Source: Candidatus Wolfebacteria bacterium (GTDB taxonomy: Bacteria; Patescibacteriota; Minisyncoccia; UBA6257; UBA9933). Taken from it: a stretch of 42,815 nucleotides of DNA. Positions 32,737 to 40,981 of this stretch are shown piece after piece. The notes under the pieces were generated by a model that was not told where the DNA came from, did no database searches, and saw only the letters and a list, made by a program, of their open reading frames with translations. How positions within the stretch are numbered: the stretch's first letter is position 1; each line of letters opens with the position of its first letter. The translations under genes were made by a program, and so were the position numbers. Location: contig JACRPK010000005.1 in NCBI GenBank assembly GCA_016214005.1, forward strand, positions 1 through 42,815, given 5' to 3'.

Positions 32737-33984
32737 TTGCAGTCGCCAAAAGGTATGCATGATATTTTACCCGTTGATCAGCCATTTTGGAATAAGGCCA
32801 GAAATAGTGCTTCCAAAATCGCGGATTCTTTTAATTTTCAAAAAATTGAAACTCCGATTTTGGAATCTGTCGAGATTTTTGAACGCACTGGCGAAGCAAC
32901 GGACATTGTTGAGAAGCAGATGTTTTTTGTCAAAAGCCGAGGTAGCGACAAGCTTGTTTTAAAGCCCGAAGGCACGGCTCCGGTGATGCGCGCTTATCTT
33001 CAACACGGGCTTTCAAAGCTTTCCCAGCCGGTTAGACTTTTTTATATCAGCCCGATTTTTAGATATGAAGCTCCGCAAGCGGGCAGGTTTCGCCAGCACC
33101 ATCAGGCTGGATTTGAAATTTTAGGCGGAGAAGGCGAACCGATTTATAATGCAGTTACAATTTTGGCTTTATATCGTTTGCTTGAAGAATTAAAAATAAA
33201 AAATCTGGTGGTCCAGATAAACAGCATTGGCTGCAAGGTTTGCCGACAGGCTTATATTAAAAAACTTCAGGAATATTATAAGAAAAATCTTGGCAAAGTT
33301 TGCAAAGACTGCAAAAATCGCTATCAGGCAAGACCGCTTCGGCTTTTGGATTGCAAAGAAGAAAAATGCGCCCTGATAAAAGCCGATGCGCCGATAATTA
33401 TTGATAAACTTTGCAATTCCTGTAAAAAACATTTTAAGGCGACTTTGGAATATTTAGATGAATTAAATTTGCCCTATATGATAAATAATTATCTTGTGCG
33501 CGGGCTTGATTATTATAACGGGCCGGTTTTTGAAATTTTTTCCGAAGGCAATAATATGGCTCTTTCAAGCGGCGGCCGATATGATTATCTTTCAGAAATG
33601 CTGGGCGGCAATAAAGTCCATGCCGTCGGCGGTTCGGTTGGGCTTGAGCGGGCGATTGAAGCGATGAAATCCCTTGGAATTGAAATTCCTCAAAAAGGAG
33701 TTCCGGATGTTTTTCTTATTCACATCGGCGATGAAGCTAAAAAGAAAAATTTAGTTATTTTTGAAGAGCTTCGCAGGGCTGGAGTTAAAATTATTGAATC
33801 TTTTGAAAAAGAATCTTTGAAATCCCAGCTTCGGTTGGCTGATAAATTTGGCGCAACCCTTACTTTAATTTTAGGGCAAAGAGAAGTTTTTGAAGAAAGC
33901 GTGATCATCAGGAATATGAAAACCGGAGTTCAGGAAAGCGTAGCCCTAAAAAAAGTCGTTGAAGAAGTAAAAAAGAGGCTTTAA
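32737..33984 (+). CDS. hisS: Histidyl-tRNA synthetase
   Basis: About 415 residues, class II synthetase. SPKGMHDILP at the start, motif 2 region RLFYISPIFRYEAPQAGRFRQHHQ, the His-specific LVRGLDYYNGPVFEIF, and GGRYDYL. The start is uncertain. TTG at 32737 keeps the conserved QSPKGMHDILP and ATG at 32755 would cut it. The frame also stays open further upstream, giving a Lys-rich AKTKKISKGSKKAQP from an ATT at 32689, the sort of N-terminal extension seen in some CPR HisS proteins. Confidence 0.92.
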   Translation: MQSPKGMHDILPVDQPFWNKARNSASKIADSFNFQKIETPILESVEIFERTGEATDIVEKQMFFVKSRGSDKLVLKPEGTAPVMRAYLQHGLSKLSQPVRLFYISPIFRYEAPQAGRFRQHHQAGFEILGGEGEPIYNAVTILALYRLLEELKIKNLVVQINSIGCKVCRQAYIKKLQEYYKKNLGKVCKDCKNRYQARPLRLLDCKEEKCALIKADAPIIIDKLCNSCKKHFKATLEYLDELNLPYMINNYLVRGLDYYNGPVFEIFSEGNNMALSSGGRYDYLSEMLGGNKVHAVGGSVGLERAIEAMKSLGIEIPQKGVPDVFLIHIGDEAKKKNLVIFEELRRAGVKIIESFEKESLKSQLRLADKFGATLTLILGQREVFEESVIIRNMKTGVQESVALKKVVEEVKKRL

Positions 33985-33986
33985 AT

Positions 33987-34337
33987 ATGGATTGCATATT
34001 TTGCAAAATTGTCCATAAAGAAATTCCCTTGGAAAATATTGCCTATGAAGACGACGACGTTGTTGTTTTTAAAGACCATAAACCCTCTGCGCCGGTGCAT
34101 TATTTGTCTGTTCCCAAAGAACATATTCAATCAATAATGCATTTGGAAGAAAATCATAAAGCCATAATTTCTAAAATTATTTTTGCCGCTAAAAAAGTTG
34201 CTAAAGATTTGGAATTAAAAGGTTATAAGCTCGTTTTTAATGTCGGCCGCGAAGGCGGGCAGGTGATAGACCATTTGCATCTTCATCTTTTGGGAGGCTG
34301 GACAAAGCAGGAAGAAATTGATCATTTGCCAAATTGA
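33987..34337 (+). CDS. HIT family hydrolase (HinT-like)
   Basis: 116 residues. CIFCKIVHKEIP at the N-terminus, VFKDHKPSAPVHYLSVPKEH, and DHLHLHLLGGW with the His triad (HxHxHxx). It hydrolyses adenosine phosphoramidates or similar nucleotides. It starts two bases after hisS and ends before an intrinsic terminator. Confidence 0.95.
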   Translation: MDCIFCKIVHKEIPLENIAYEDDDVVVFKDHKPSAPVHYLSVPKEHIQSIMHLEENHKAIISKIIFAAKKVAKDLELKGYKLVFNVGREGGQVIDHLHLHLLGGWTKQEEIDHLPN

Positions 34338-34361
34338 TAAATAATTTATTCAAACAAAAAA

Positions 34362-34387
34362 ACCGCTTAAAATTAAAGCGGTCTTTT
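34362..34387. terminator. Bidirectional intrinsic terminator
   Basis: ACCGCTT (34362-34368) pairs with AAGCGGT (34376-34382). On the plus strand it is followed by CTTTTTG; on the minus strand the stem is followed by a T-run (A7 on the plus side). It lies between the convergent HIT gene and the MscS-like gene. Confidence 0.85.
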
Positions 34388-34402
34388 TGTTTTGGGTATG
34401 GT

Positions 34403-35080
34403 TTATTCTGTGCGTTCTCTTAATTTTGAAATAAGATGGGTTGCATAATCTTTACCGCCCAATCCAAAAGCGATACCGCCGGCAATGGCAAGCATTGCGA
34501 CGATGCCCGTGACAACAGTGTTTATTAAAGCCGGATTAACTCCGAGTTGGATAAACGCGGTTAATAATCCGAAAACAACGATAATCCACCAGACCAAAGT
34601 TCCCAAAAATTTTGAGGCTTTGAGTTTGGCTCCCATTACCGAAGCTTTTACCACTGAATTCATCGTATTGGCAATGACAATTGACGCCAAAACCACTAAG
34701 GTGGCGATAATGATATTCGGAAGGTAAGTCACGACTTCGCGCAAAAATTGCGAAAGCCCTGAAAGACCCAAAATATCAGTTGCCGCCAAGATGAAAACAA
34801 TGACGAAAAACCAATAAACAAGCGCTCCGAGGAATTTGGCTGAATTAAGCCTTAATCCGGCGCGCTCTAAATATGATTCAATCGTCAATTTGCGAAGCAA
34901 GCTGTCGAGCTTTACGGATTCAACGATTTTTTCAATCAATGAACCGAAGCCGGAAGCGATTATCAAACCGATAATCAAAGTTATCAAAGCGCCGATTAAC
35001 GACGGGATAAAATTAATTATGCCGCCCCAGACATTGTAAAGCGAAGCTATTGTCGCATCAGTTAAATTTTGAATTAACAT
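34403..35080 (-). CDS. MscS-like membrane protein with TM-helix repeats
   Basis: 225 residues with about five membrane segments. Two similar blocks are visible: FLGALVYWFFVIVFILAATDIL and FLGTLVWWIIVVFGLLTAFI, followed by IAMLAIAGGIAFGLGGKDYA-like Gly-rich pore sequence and DYATHLISKLRE. This is the TM_helix (PF05552) arrangement related to MscS channels but without the beta domain. Possibly a small channel. Confidence 0.75.
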   Translation of the reverse strand: MLIQNLTDATIASLYNVWGGIINFIPSLIGALITLIIGLIIASGFGSLIEKIVESVKLDSLLRKLTIESYLERAGLRLNSAKFLGALVYWFFVIVFILAATDILGLSGLSQFLREVVTYLPNIIIATLVVLASIVIANTMNSVVKASVMGAKLKASKFLGTLVWWIIVVFGLLTAFIQLGVNPALINTVVTGIVAMLAIAGGIAFGLGGKDYATHLISKLRERTE

Positions 35081-35180
35081 TTAAATATTTTTTATTTATA
35101 TCTCGACCTTTTAAATTTACTTTATATATTATATAATAAAATCAAATTAAATTCCATGTGGATAAATAAGATCTTCCTTT

Positions 35181-35546
35181 ATGCCTAAATTTGTCATCAG
35201 AATCTTTTTATTTTTTTTGTCTAATTTAGCGGCTCTTTATGCGGCTGTTTATTTTGTAAAAGGTTTTGAGATTATCTCCGGAATTGAAAATTTTGCGGTT
35301 GTGGCGCTTATTTTTACCTTCATCAATATTTTTATTAAACCTTTTATCAAGCTCGTTTTAACACCCCTTATCATCATCACCTTGGGATTGGCGTCAATTT
35401 TAATAAACGTCATTGTTCTTTATTTCCTTGACTTTATTTCAGATAAGATTACTATTATTGGAACAGAACCTCTTATTTATGCCACTGTAATAATTTGGTT
35501 TGTAAATCTTATGACAGGCTTTTTTATTAAAAAAATAGCCGAGTAA
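35181..35546 (+). CDS. YvlD/phage-holin-4-like membrane protein
   Basis: 121 residues with four membrane helices. LAALYAAVYFVKGFEI, ALIFTFINIFIKPFIKLVLTPL and ASILINVIVLYFLD are typical of the YvlD family (PF04020). Despite the holin label it is not linked to a phage here. Function unknown; a role in envelope stress is suggested for some relatives. Starts the secG operon. Confidence 0.85.
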   Translation: MPKFVIRIFLFFLSNLAALYAAVYFVKGFEIISGIENFAVVALIFTFINIFIKPFIKLVLTPLIIITLGLASILINVIVLYFLDFISDKITIIGTEPLIYATVIIWFVNLMTGFFIKKIAE

Positions 35547-35553
35547 ATAAATT

Positions 35554-35769
35554 ATGTTTATTTCAATCACGCAAATCGTTGTTTCTGTTGTTTTAATTTG
35601 TTTAATTCTTATTCAGGAACGCTCTTCCGGACTTTCCGGAGTTTTTGGCGGCAGCGAGGGCGAAGCTTATCATGTCCGCCGCGGGTTCGAAAAAATCGTT
35701 TTTTATTTGACGATTATCTTAGCTATTGCCGTTGCCGGCTTATCTTTACTTGATATTTATCTTAAATAA
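35554..35769 (+). CDS. secG: Protein translocase subunit SecG
   Basis: 71 residues with two membrane helices. The loop QERSSGLSGVFGGSEGEAYHVRRG is shortened here but matches the conserved SecG cytoplasmic loop (Q-x-G...FG). It assists SecYE in protein export and is followed closely by the solute-binding protein gene. Confidence 0.92.
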   Translation: MFISITQIVVSVVLICLILIQERSSGLSGVFGGSEGEAYHVRRGFEKIVFYLTIILAIAVAGLSLLDIYLK

Positions 35770-35786
35770 TAAAATTAGCTAGAAAA

Positions 35787-37448
35787 ATGTTTTTAGGACT
35801 TATTCAGATTTTTAAATCTTTTTCAAAAAAAGAACTTTTAACCTTTTTGGCGTCCTTTTTTATTTTACTTGTTTCTTTTTCTTTATTTTTTGTAGAATTT
35901 ATTGAAAGTAAAACGAAAATTACTCCTGTTGTCGGCGGGCAATATACCGAAGGGATTGTCGGTCAGCCGAGTTTCATCAATCCAATTTTGGCGATAAGCG
36001 ATGCCGACCGCGATATCAGCGAAATTATTTTTGACGATTTAAGCGATTTTGCGGAAAGTTATAAAGCGGATCAAAACGGGAAAATTTGGCATTATCGCTT
36101 GAAAGAAAATCTTAAATGGCATGACGGAGAAAAAATCACCAGCGATGACATTATTTTTACAATTGAAACAATCCAGAATCCTGATGTTTATTCTCCTTTG
36201 GCGCAAAATTGGCAAGGCGTTGTTGCAACAAGGGTGAGCGAAATGGAGGTGGAGTTTAGACTCCCGAGCCAATATGCTTTTTTTGGAGCGATTTTAAAAG
36301 ATTTAAACCCGATACCAAAACACATTTTTGCTAAAATTCCGGCGGTTAATTTAAGGCTTTCTAATTATAATTTTGAGCCTGTCGGCAGCGGACCATATAA
36401 ATTTGAAGCATTCCATAAAAAAAGCGACGGCTATATAGATTTATACAGCTTTAGGCGCAATGAAAATTATTTTGGGCATAAAGCTTATTTAGAAAAATTC
36501 AATTTTGCTTTTTTTGACAGAGACGAAGAAATGATAAAGAGTTTTAATTCCGGAGATATTGACGGCATGGGAGTTTCAAATTATAGAGATATTTCAAAAG
36601 TATTTTTTCCGAATAAAATTTTTAGTCTTGGAGAAAACAAATATTATGCTGTTTTTTTAAATTCTTATACCCACTTGGCTTTTAAAGATAGAAATGTTAG
36701 AATGGCTTTAAATTTATCTACCAATAAAGACGGAATTGTCGAAAAAATTTTTGGCAAAGATGCGTCGCCCATAGACGGACCATTAGTCGGTGAATCGCTT
36801 GAAATAGATAATAATGTTTTTTCCGGCGAATTTTCAATTGAAAAAGCTAACCAGATTCTTGAAAAAAGCGGCTGGATTTTAAATGAAGAGAACGTTCGCT
36901 CTAAAAAAATCGGTAAAGATGATATAAAACTGGAATTTGTTTTAACAGCGCCGGATGTCCAATTTTTGAAAGAAACTGCTGAATTAATCAAGGAAGATTG
37001 GCAAAAAATCGGAGTTAAAGCGGATATTAAAATTATTTCATTGGCGGACATTAATAGTCAAATAATAAAAACTCGCGATTATCAGGCGTTAGTTTTTGGG
37101 AATATTTTAGGCGAAGTTCCGGATTTATTTTCATTTTGGCATTCATCTGAAAAATTTTATCCCGGACTTAATTTGGCGCTTTATGAAAATAAAGAAGTTG
37201 ATCGGCTGATAAAATCAGTAAGAAGCGATTTTGATTTTGAGAGTCGAAAAAAAAATCTTTGGAAAATTCAATCGTTGATAATTTCGGATCAGCCGGCAAT
37301 ATTCCTTTATTCGCCAAATTATCTGCATATAAATAAAAAAACGCTTTTTGGTTTTGATAAGAGAGAAAGCCAATATATTTCTTTTCAAAGCGAGCGTTTG
37401 AAAAATGTTGAAAATTGGTACATAAAAACAGCGAGAGTTTTTAAATAA
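35787..37448 (+). CDS. ABC transporter solute-binding protein, family 5
   Basis: 553 residues. An N-terminal hydrophobic helix (LLTFLASFFILLVSFSLFFV) without an obvious lipobox Cys suggests a signal anchor. Then come GIVGQPSFINPILAISDADRDI, LKWHDGEKITSDDIIFTIE and GSGPYKF, the signature of SBP_bac_5 (OppA/DppA). In Gram-positive relatives these bind peptides. No permease or ATPase genes follow, so the importer would be elsewhere, or the protein has another role. Confidence 0.88.
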   Translation: MFLGLIQIFKSFSKKELLTFLASFFILLVSFSLFFVEFIESKTKITPVVGGQYTEGIVGQPSFINPILAISDADRDISEIIFDDLSDFAESYKADQNGKIWHYRLKENLKWHDGEKITSDDIIFTIETIQNPDVYSPLAQNWQGVVATRVSEMEVEFRLPSQYAFFGAILKDLNPIPKHIFAKIPAVNLRLSNYNFEPVGSGPYKFEAFHKKSDGYIDLYSFRRNENYFGHKAYLEKFNFAFFDRDEEMIKSFNSGDIDGMGVSNYRDISKVFFPNKIFSLGENKYYAVFLNSYTHLAFKDRNVRMALNLSTNKDGIVEKIFGKDASPIDGPLVGESLEIDNNVFSGEFSIEKANQILEKSGWILNEENVRSKKIGKDDIKLEFVLTAPDVQFLKETAELIKEDWQKIGVKADIKIISLADINSQIIKTRDYQALVFGNILGEVPDLFSFWHSSEKFYPGLNLALYENKEVDRLIKSVRSDFDFESRKKNLWKIQSLIISDQPAIFLYSPNYLHINKKTLFGFDKRESQYISFQSERLKNVENWYIKTARVFK

Positions 37449-37454
37449 AGGCGT

Positions 37455-37536
37455 GCCCGGGTGGTGAAATTGGCAAACACGTACGGTTCAGGGCCGTATG
37501 CCGCAAGGCTTGAGAGTTCAAATCTCTCTCCGGGCA
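37455..37536 (+). tRNA. tRNA-Leu (CAG)
   Basis: Type II tRNA: acceptor GCCCGGG pairs with TCCGGGC (one G-U); anticodon stem TACGG/CCGTA with loop TTCAGGG, anticodon CAG; a long variable arm; T stem GAGAG/CTCTC with loop TTCAAAT. CCA is not encoded (CAAA follows the discriminator A). Confidence 0.94.
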
Positions 37537-37555
37537 CAAAATAAAATAATAAAAT

Positions 37556-39295
37556 ATGATTCATAAAACAATAAATAAACCGGTTATCAGAACGCGGACA
37601 ATGGTGAGAAAAAATAATATTCCCAAAGATAATGACGTGGTGAGATTTTGCGCGCTTGGCGGTCTCGAAGAAATCGGCCGCAATATGATGTTTTTCGAAT
37701 ATGGCGATGAAATTGTCGCGATTGACGCTGGATTGCAATTTCCGGAAGAAACAACTCCTGGTATAGATTTTATTATCCCGAATATTTCTTATCTTGAAGC
37801 AAAGAAAAAAAATGTTAGAGCTTTAATTGTCACTCATGGCCACCTAGACCACATTGGAGCTATTCCCTACATAATGGAAAAAATCGGCAATCCGCCGATT
37901 TATACCACGCTTTTAAATAAAGAAATGATAAAGCGGCGCCAGGAAGATTTTCCTAATGCGCCAAAGCTTGAGTTTGAAATTGTAAAAAGAGGAGAAACAA
38001 GACAAATATCGGAAAATTTTAAAGTAGAATTTTTTGGCACGGCCCATACCATTCCGGATAGCATCGGCGTTATTTTAGATACGCCTGTCGGGAAAATGGT
38101 TCATCCTGGGGATTTTAGGGTTGATTATGATGCCGAGGGAAATCCTCAGGATATGGATGTTTGGGAGAAAATCGGAAAACAAAAAATTCATAGTTTTTTG
38201 CTTGAATCAACCGGAGCTGATAAAGAAGGACGCTCTCTTTCTGAGCGTATTGTGGAAGTGGAAATAGAAAAAATTTTTAAAAAATCAGAAGGAAGGATTA
38301 TTGTTGCAACATTTTCTTCTTTATTGGAGAGGCTTGCGGAAATAATTAAAATCGCCGAGAAATATAATAGAAAAATATTTATTAGCGGATATTCAATGAA
38401 AACCAATATTCAGATTGTTCAGAATCTTGGTTATATGAAAATAAAAGAAGGGACAATTATTCCGCTTGATGAAATTAATAAATATAAAGATGACAGGGTT
38501 GTTCTTTTGTGCACGGGCGCGCAAGGGGAAGCTAACGCCAGCTTGATGAGAATTATCAATGGCGAGCATAAGCAGGTGCAAATTAAAAAAGGCGATACGG
38601 TAATTTTATCTTCATCAGTTGTTCCGGGAAATGAAAGAAGCGTTCAGGTTCTTTTAGATGACATTGCCAGGCAGGGGGGAATAATTTATCACTCAAAAAT
38701 GGTTGATATTCATTCTAGCGGCCATGCTCCTCAGGAGGACCTTAAAATTGTGATGAAAATGGTGAAACCGAAATTTTATATTCCGGTTCATGGATATTAC
38801 TTTATGCGTTGGCGAAATGCCCAATTAGCTCAAGAATTTTTAAAATTGAAACCGGAAGAAACGCCGATTGTTGACAATGGGCAAATTTTGGAATTATCAA
38901 AAAATTCAGCTCAAATTTCTGAAGAAATGGCGCCGTCATATTATGTGATGGTTGACGGGCTTGGCGTGGGCGATGTTGGTGAAGTTGTTTTGCGCGACAG
39001 AAGGGCTTTGTCGCAAGAGGGAATGGTTGTAATAATCGCAACATTGGATCGCCATACGGGCCAATTTTTGAAAAATCCTGATATTATTTCTCGCGGTTTT
39101 ATTTATTTGAAAGAAAATAAAGAGCTGGTGGAGGATTTAAGGAAAAGAATCCGCAATTTAATAGGCCGCATTCCAAGGCATCAGCAAATTGACGCGGATT
39201 ACATAAAAACTATGATGCGCGATCAGATCGGACAATTTTTATATATGAAAACAAAGCGCCGGCCAATGATTTTGCCGGTGGTAATTGAGGTGTAG
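37556..39295 (+). CDS. rnj: Ribonuclease J
   Basis: 579 residues. The metallo-beta-lactamase core has ALGGLEEIGRNMMFFEYGD, LIVTHGHLDHIGAIPYI and HPGDFRVDYD; the beta-CASP part has LLESTGADKEGRS, FSSLLERLAEII and VHGYYFMRWRNAQLA. The C-terminal dimerisation domain is present. RNase J is a 5'-3' exo/endonuclease for mRNA decay. With the gene at 22044-23399 it gives the window two beta-CASP nucleases. The first ~30 residues are variable, so the exact start is uncertain. Confidence 0.95.
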   Translation: MIHKTINKPVIRTRTMVRKNNIPKDNDVVRFCALGGLEEIGRNMMFFEYGDEIVAIDAGLQFPEETTPGIDFIIPNISYLEAKKKNVRALIVTHGHLDHIGAIPYIMEKIGNPPIYTTLLNKEMIKRRQEDFPNAPKLEFEIVKRGETRQISENFKVEFFGTAHTIPDSIGVILDTPVGKMVHPGDFRVDYDAEGNPQDMDVWEKIGKQKIHSFLLESTGADKEGRSLSERIVEVEIEKIFKKSEGRIIVATFSSLLERLAEIIKIAEKYNRKIFISGYSMKTNIQIVQNLGYMKIKEGTIIPLDEINKYKDDRVVLLCTGAQGEANASLMRIINGEHKQVQIKKGDTVILSSSVVPGNERSVQVLLDDIARQGGIIYHSKMVDIHSSGHAPQEDLKIVMKMVKPKFYIPVHGYYFMRWRNAQLAQEFLKLKPEETPIVDNGQILELSKNSAQISEEMAPSYYVMVDGLGVGDVGEVVLRDRRALSQEGMVVIIATLDRHTGQFLKNPDIISRGFIYLKENKELVEDLRKRIRNLIGRIPRHQQIDADYIKTMMRDQIGQFLYMKTKRRPMILPVVIEV

Positions 39296-39376
39296 CCAAT
39301 GGATTTTTAATACTAAAAAAACCGACATATTTATTTATTTCCCGCGGAATGATAAGAAACATTATTTTATATTAAT

Positions 39377-39453
39377 ATCCCCGCATAAATTCTCTCCAAA
39401 ACCCGCCATTGACTTTTTCATTTTCCCGAGTATAATATAAAATAGAAACTTTG
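39377..39453 (+). repeat. 77 bp direct repeat, copy 1 (left flank of cassette)
   Basis: Matches 42599-42675 with no gaps and six mismatches over 77 bases (offset 3222). The shared sequence begins ATCCCCGCATAAATTCTC and ends TAGAAACTTTG, and includes a full promoter. Together the copies bracket the radical SAM, peptide and two peptidase genes. Confidence 0.9.
39409..39436 (+). promoter_or_regulatory. Strong sigma-70 promoter of the radical SAM/peptide operon
   Basis: TTGACT (39409-39414), 16-base spacer, TATAAT (39431-39436). Near-consensus and repeated exactly in the second direct repeat. Start of transcription is expected near 39443, 78 bases before the radical SAM gene. The 225-base gap after ribonuclease J holds this promoter and the leader hairpin. 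Confidence 0.8.
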
Positions 39454-39459
39454 AAAAAT

Positions 39460-39484
39460 ACCAGTTCTAAGGTTAGAAACTGGT
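39460..39484 (+). other. Leader hairpin before radical SAM gene
   Basis: ACCAGTTCTA (39460-39469) pairs with TAGAAACTGGT (39474-39484) apart from one unpaired base. No T-run follows. At the matching place after copy 2 of the direct repeat there is instead a terminator. It may influence expression or mRNA stability. Confidence 0.5.
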
Positions 39485-39520
39485 TAAAAAAAGAAAGAAA
39501 AAGAAAGAGAGGATAAGGAA

Positions 39521-40771
39521 ATGAAGATAGATTATAATCCAATTCTTGTTGGTGATTCTATAGTTTTTAGAGATAAAGAGGGAATATTTATTTATAGCCA
39601 AAATAGAAAAAAAGTTGTTTTGGTAAATGATTTTATTGTTCAAGAGCTTCAGGAAAAAGGATTTTTATTGCCATTTTCAGAAAAATTTGAAAACTCTTCT
39701 AATAAGAAGAAATCTTTAAATTTAATGTTGTTATTGGGCAATAAATGTATTATGGGTTGCCGTTATTGTTATGCAAATGGTGGCGCGACCAATAATGAAA
39801 TGATGAGTTTTGAAGTGGCTGAAAAAGCAGTGGAACAATATATCAGTATGGAGCCAAATTGTAAAAGAATTACACTATTCGGAGGCGGAGAGCCAACTCT
39901 TAATATTGATGTCATTAAAAAACTAATTGATAAATATCAAAATTCTTTTAGTTGGATTTTAACAACTTCCGGCGTTATGTCTCAAAGTTTTCTTAAATGG
40001 CTTATAAATAAAAATGTTAATATTACTTTTTCAGTTGATGGGCCGTCTTTTGTCCAAAATAAATTAAGACCGCTACAAAATGGAAATCAGTCATCGCATA
40101 TTGTTGAAAGATCTATGCGCATTTGGAAAAGTGAATCTTGCAAACCTCTTTCAGTAAGAACTACTTTGACAAATGAGACATCAATTATTATCAACGATAT
40201 TTTGGAATATTTTAACCAAATTGGAGTTGATACTATCCATATTGAACCGCTTTATAATATCGGACGAGCGATAGGATCAACAAAAAAAGATTTATTTCAG
40301 CGACCGATTTTAGATAATTGGGTAAATGCCGTAATTATTGCATTAAGGTGGGCGAAAAATAATAAAAAACGCGTTCGGGTTGGAGAACTAATTTATTTTT
40401 TAAACCCCGGTGTTTCTTCTTATTGCAGTCCAATGCGTGGGAAAACGATAGTGGTTAATCATAGCGGAGAAATTACTGCTTGTAGCGAGGTCGTTGATGA
40501 TAGCAATGAAAATTGGAAATTATTTCATATTGGCAGTTTGGACTCAAAATTTAATTTTGATAGCGAGAAATTTAAATTTTTAGCCAATAGAACAGTTGAT
40601 AATATGGAATTTTGCAAAAATTGCTTTGTGAAATATCTGTGTAGGGGAGGTTGCGCCCATAAGGCGCTAACAGGAACAGGCGATTTATTTTCTCAAAATT
40701 CTTTTCACTGCGCATTTATGAAAAAAATTATTCCATTGTTAATTAAACGCATGGTTATCGGTAAATATTAA
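39521..40771 (+). CDS. Radical SAM/SPASM peptide-modifying enzyme
   Basis: 416 residues. The radical SAM cluster motif is C76-x3-C80-x2-C83 (KCIMGCRYCYAN), followed by LFGGGEPTL. The SPASM domain is complete: C302-x13-G-x4-C321, then C365-x2-C368-x5-C374-x3-C378 and C397, which would bind two more Fe-S clusters. SPASM enzymes mature peptides by forming thioether, C-C or similar bonds. The first ~65 residues are short and could be a reduced leader-binding (RRE-like) part, unproven. It ends 29 bases before a Cys-rich peptide gene. The ribosome site AGGATAAGGA is moderate. Confidence 0.9.
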   Translation: MKIDYNPILVGDSIVFRDKEGIFIYSQNRKKVVLVNDFIVQELQEKGFLLPFSEKFENSSNKKKSLNLMLLLGNKCIMGCRYCYANGGATNNEMMSFEVAEKAVEQYISMEPNCKRITLFGGGEPTLNIDVIKKLIDKYQNSFSWILTTSGVMSQSFLKWLINKNVNITFSVDGPSFVQNKLRPLQNGNQSSHIVERSMRIWKSESCKPLSVRTTLTNETSIIINDILEYFNQIGVDTIHIEPLYNIGRAIGSTKKDLFQRPILDNWVNAVIIALRWAKNNKKRVRVGELIYFLNPGVSSYCSPMRGKTIVVNHSGEITACSEVVDDSNENWKLFHIGSLDSKFNFDSEKFKFLANRTVDNMEFCKNCFVKYLCRGGCAHKALTGTGDLFSQNSFHCAFMKKIIPLLIKRMVIGKY

Positions 40772-40799
40772 GTTTAATATAAGAAAGGAGGTGAGATCA

Positions 40800-40922
40800 G
40801 TGGCTGATATTGTTGTAATTGATGCTTCATTAGATGAATTGGCTGGTATATCTAGCACCTGTCCGACTCATACTGATGATTGCCAGTGTGGCGATGATTG
40901 CACTTGTGGTACGGATACATAA
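40800..40922 (+). CDS. Putative Cys-rich RiPP precursor peptide
   Basis: A 40-codon gene with GTG start and TAA stop. A near-perfect ribosome site AAAGGAGGTGA (40784-40794) lies 8 bases before GTG; an in-frame GTG at 40791 overlaps that site and is less likely. The N-terminal half is acidic and hydrophobic (MADIVVIDASLDEL), like a leader. The C-terminal half holds five Cys at 21, 28, 30, 34 and 36, with two tandem hexamers DDCQCG and DDCTCG. A strong terminator follows at once. Directly behind a SPASM enzyme this fits a modified-peptide precursor. No family match can be claimed. Confidence 0.75.
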   Translation: MADIVVIDASLDELAGISSTCPTHTDDCQCGDDCTCGTDT

Positions 40923-40944
40923 ACTCGTGCGATTAATGCCACGA

Positions 40945-40981
40945 GCGTGTCTTTGTTAATTAATAAAGACACGCTTTTTTT
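40945..40981 (+). terminator. Strong intrinsic terminator after the peptide gene
   Basis: GCGTGTCTTT (40945-40954) pairs perfectly with AAAGACACGC (40965-40974), followed by T7. A smaller stem CTCGTG/CACGAG (40924-40929/40940-40945) precedes it. The structure overlaps the last codons of the opposite peptidase gene. Confidence 0.9.

Noticed and set aside
32690-32962. 90-residue frame over the start of hisS
   Set aside because: It is an out-of-frame shadow; the overlapping frame encodes clear histidyl-tRNA synthetase motifs.
35181-35546. Prophage holin
   Set aside because: The family name mentions phage holins, but there are no phage genes around and YvlD-type proteins are common chromosomal genes.
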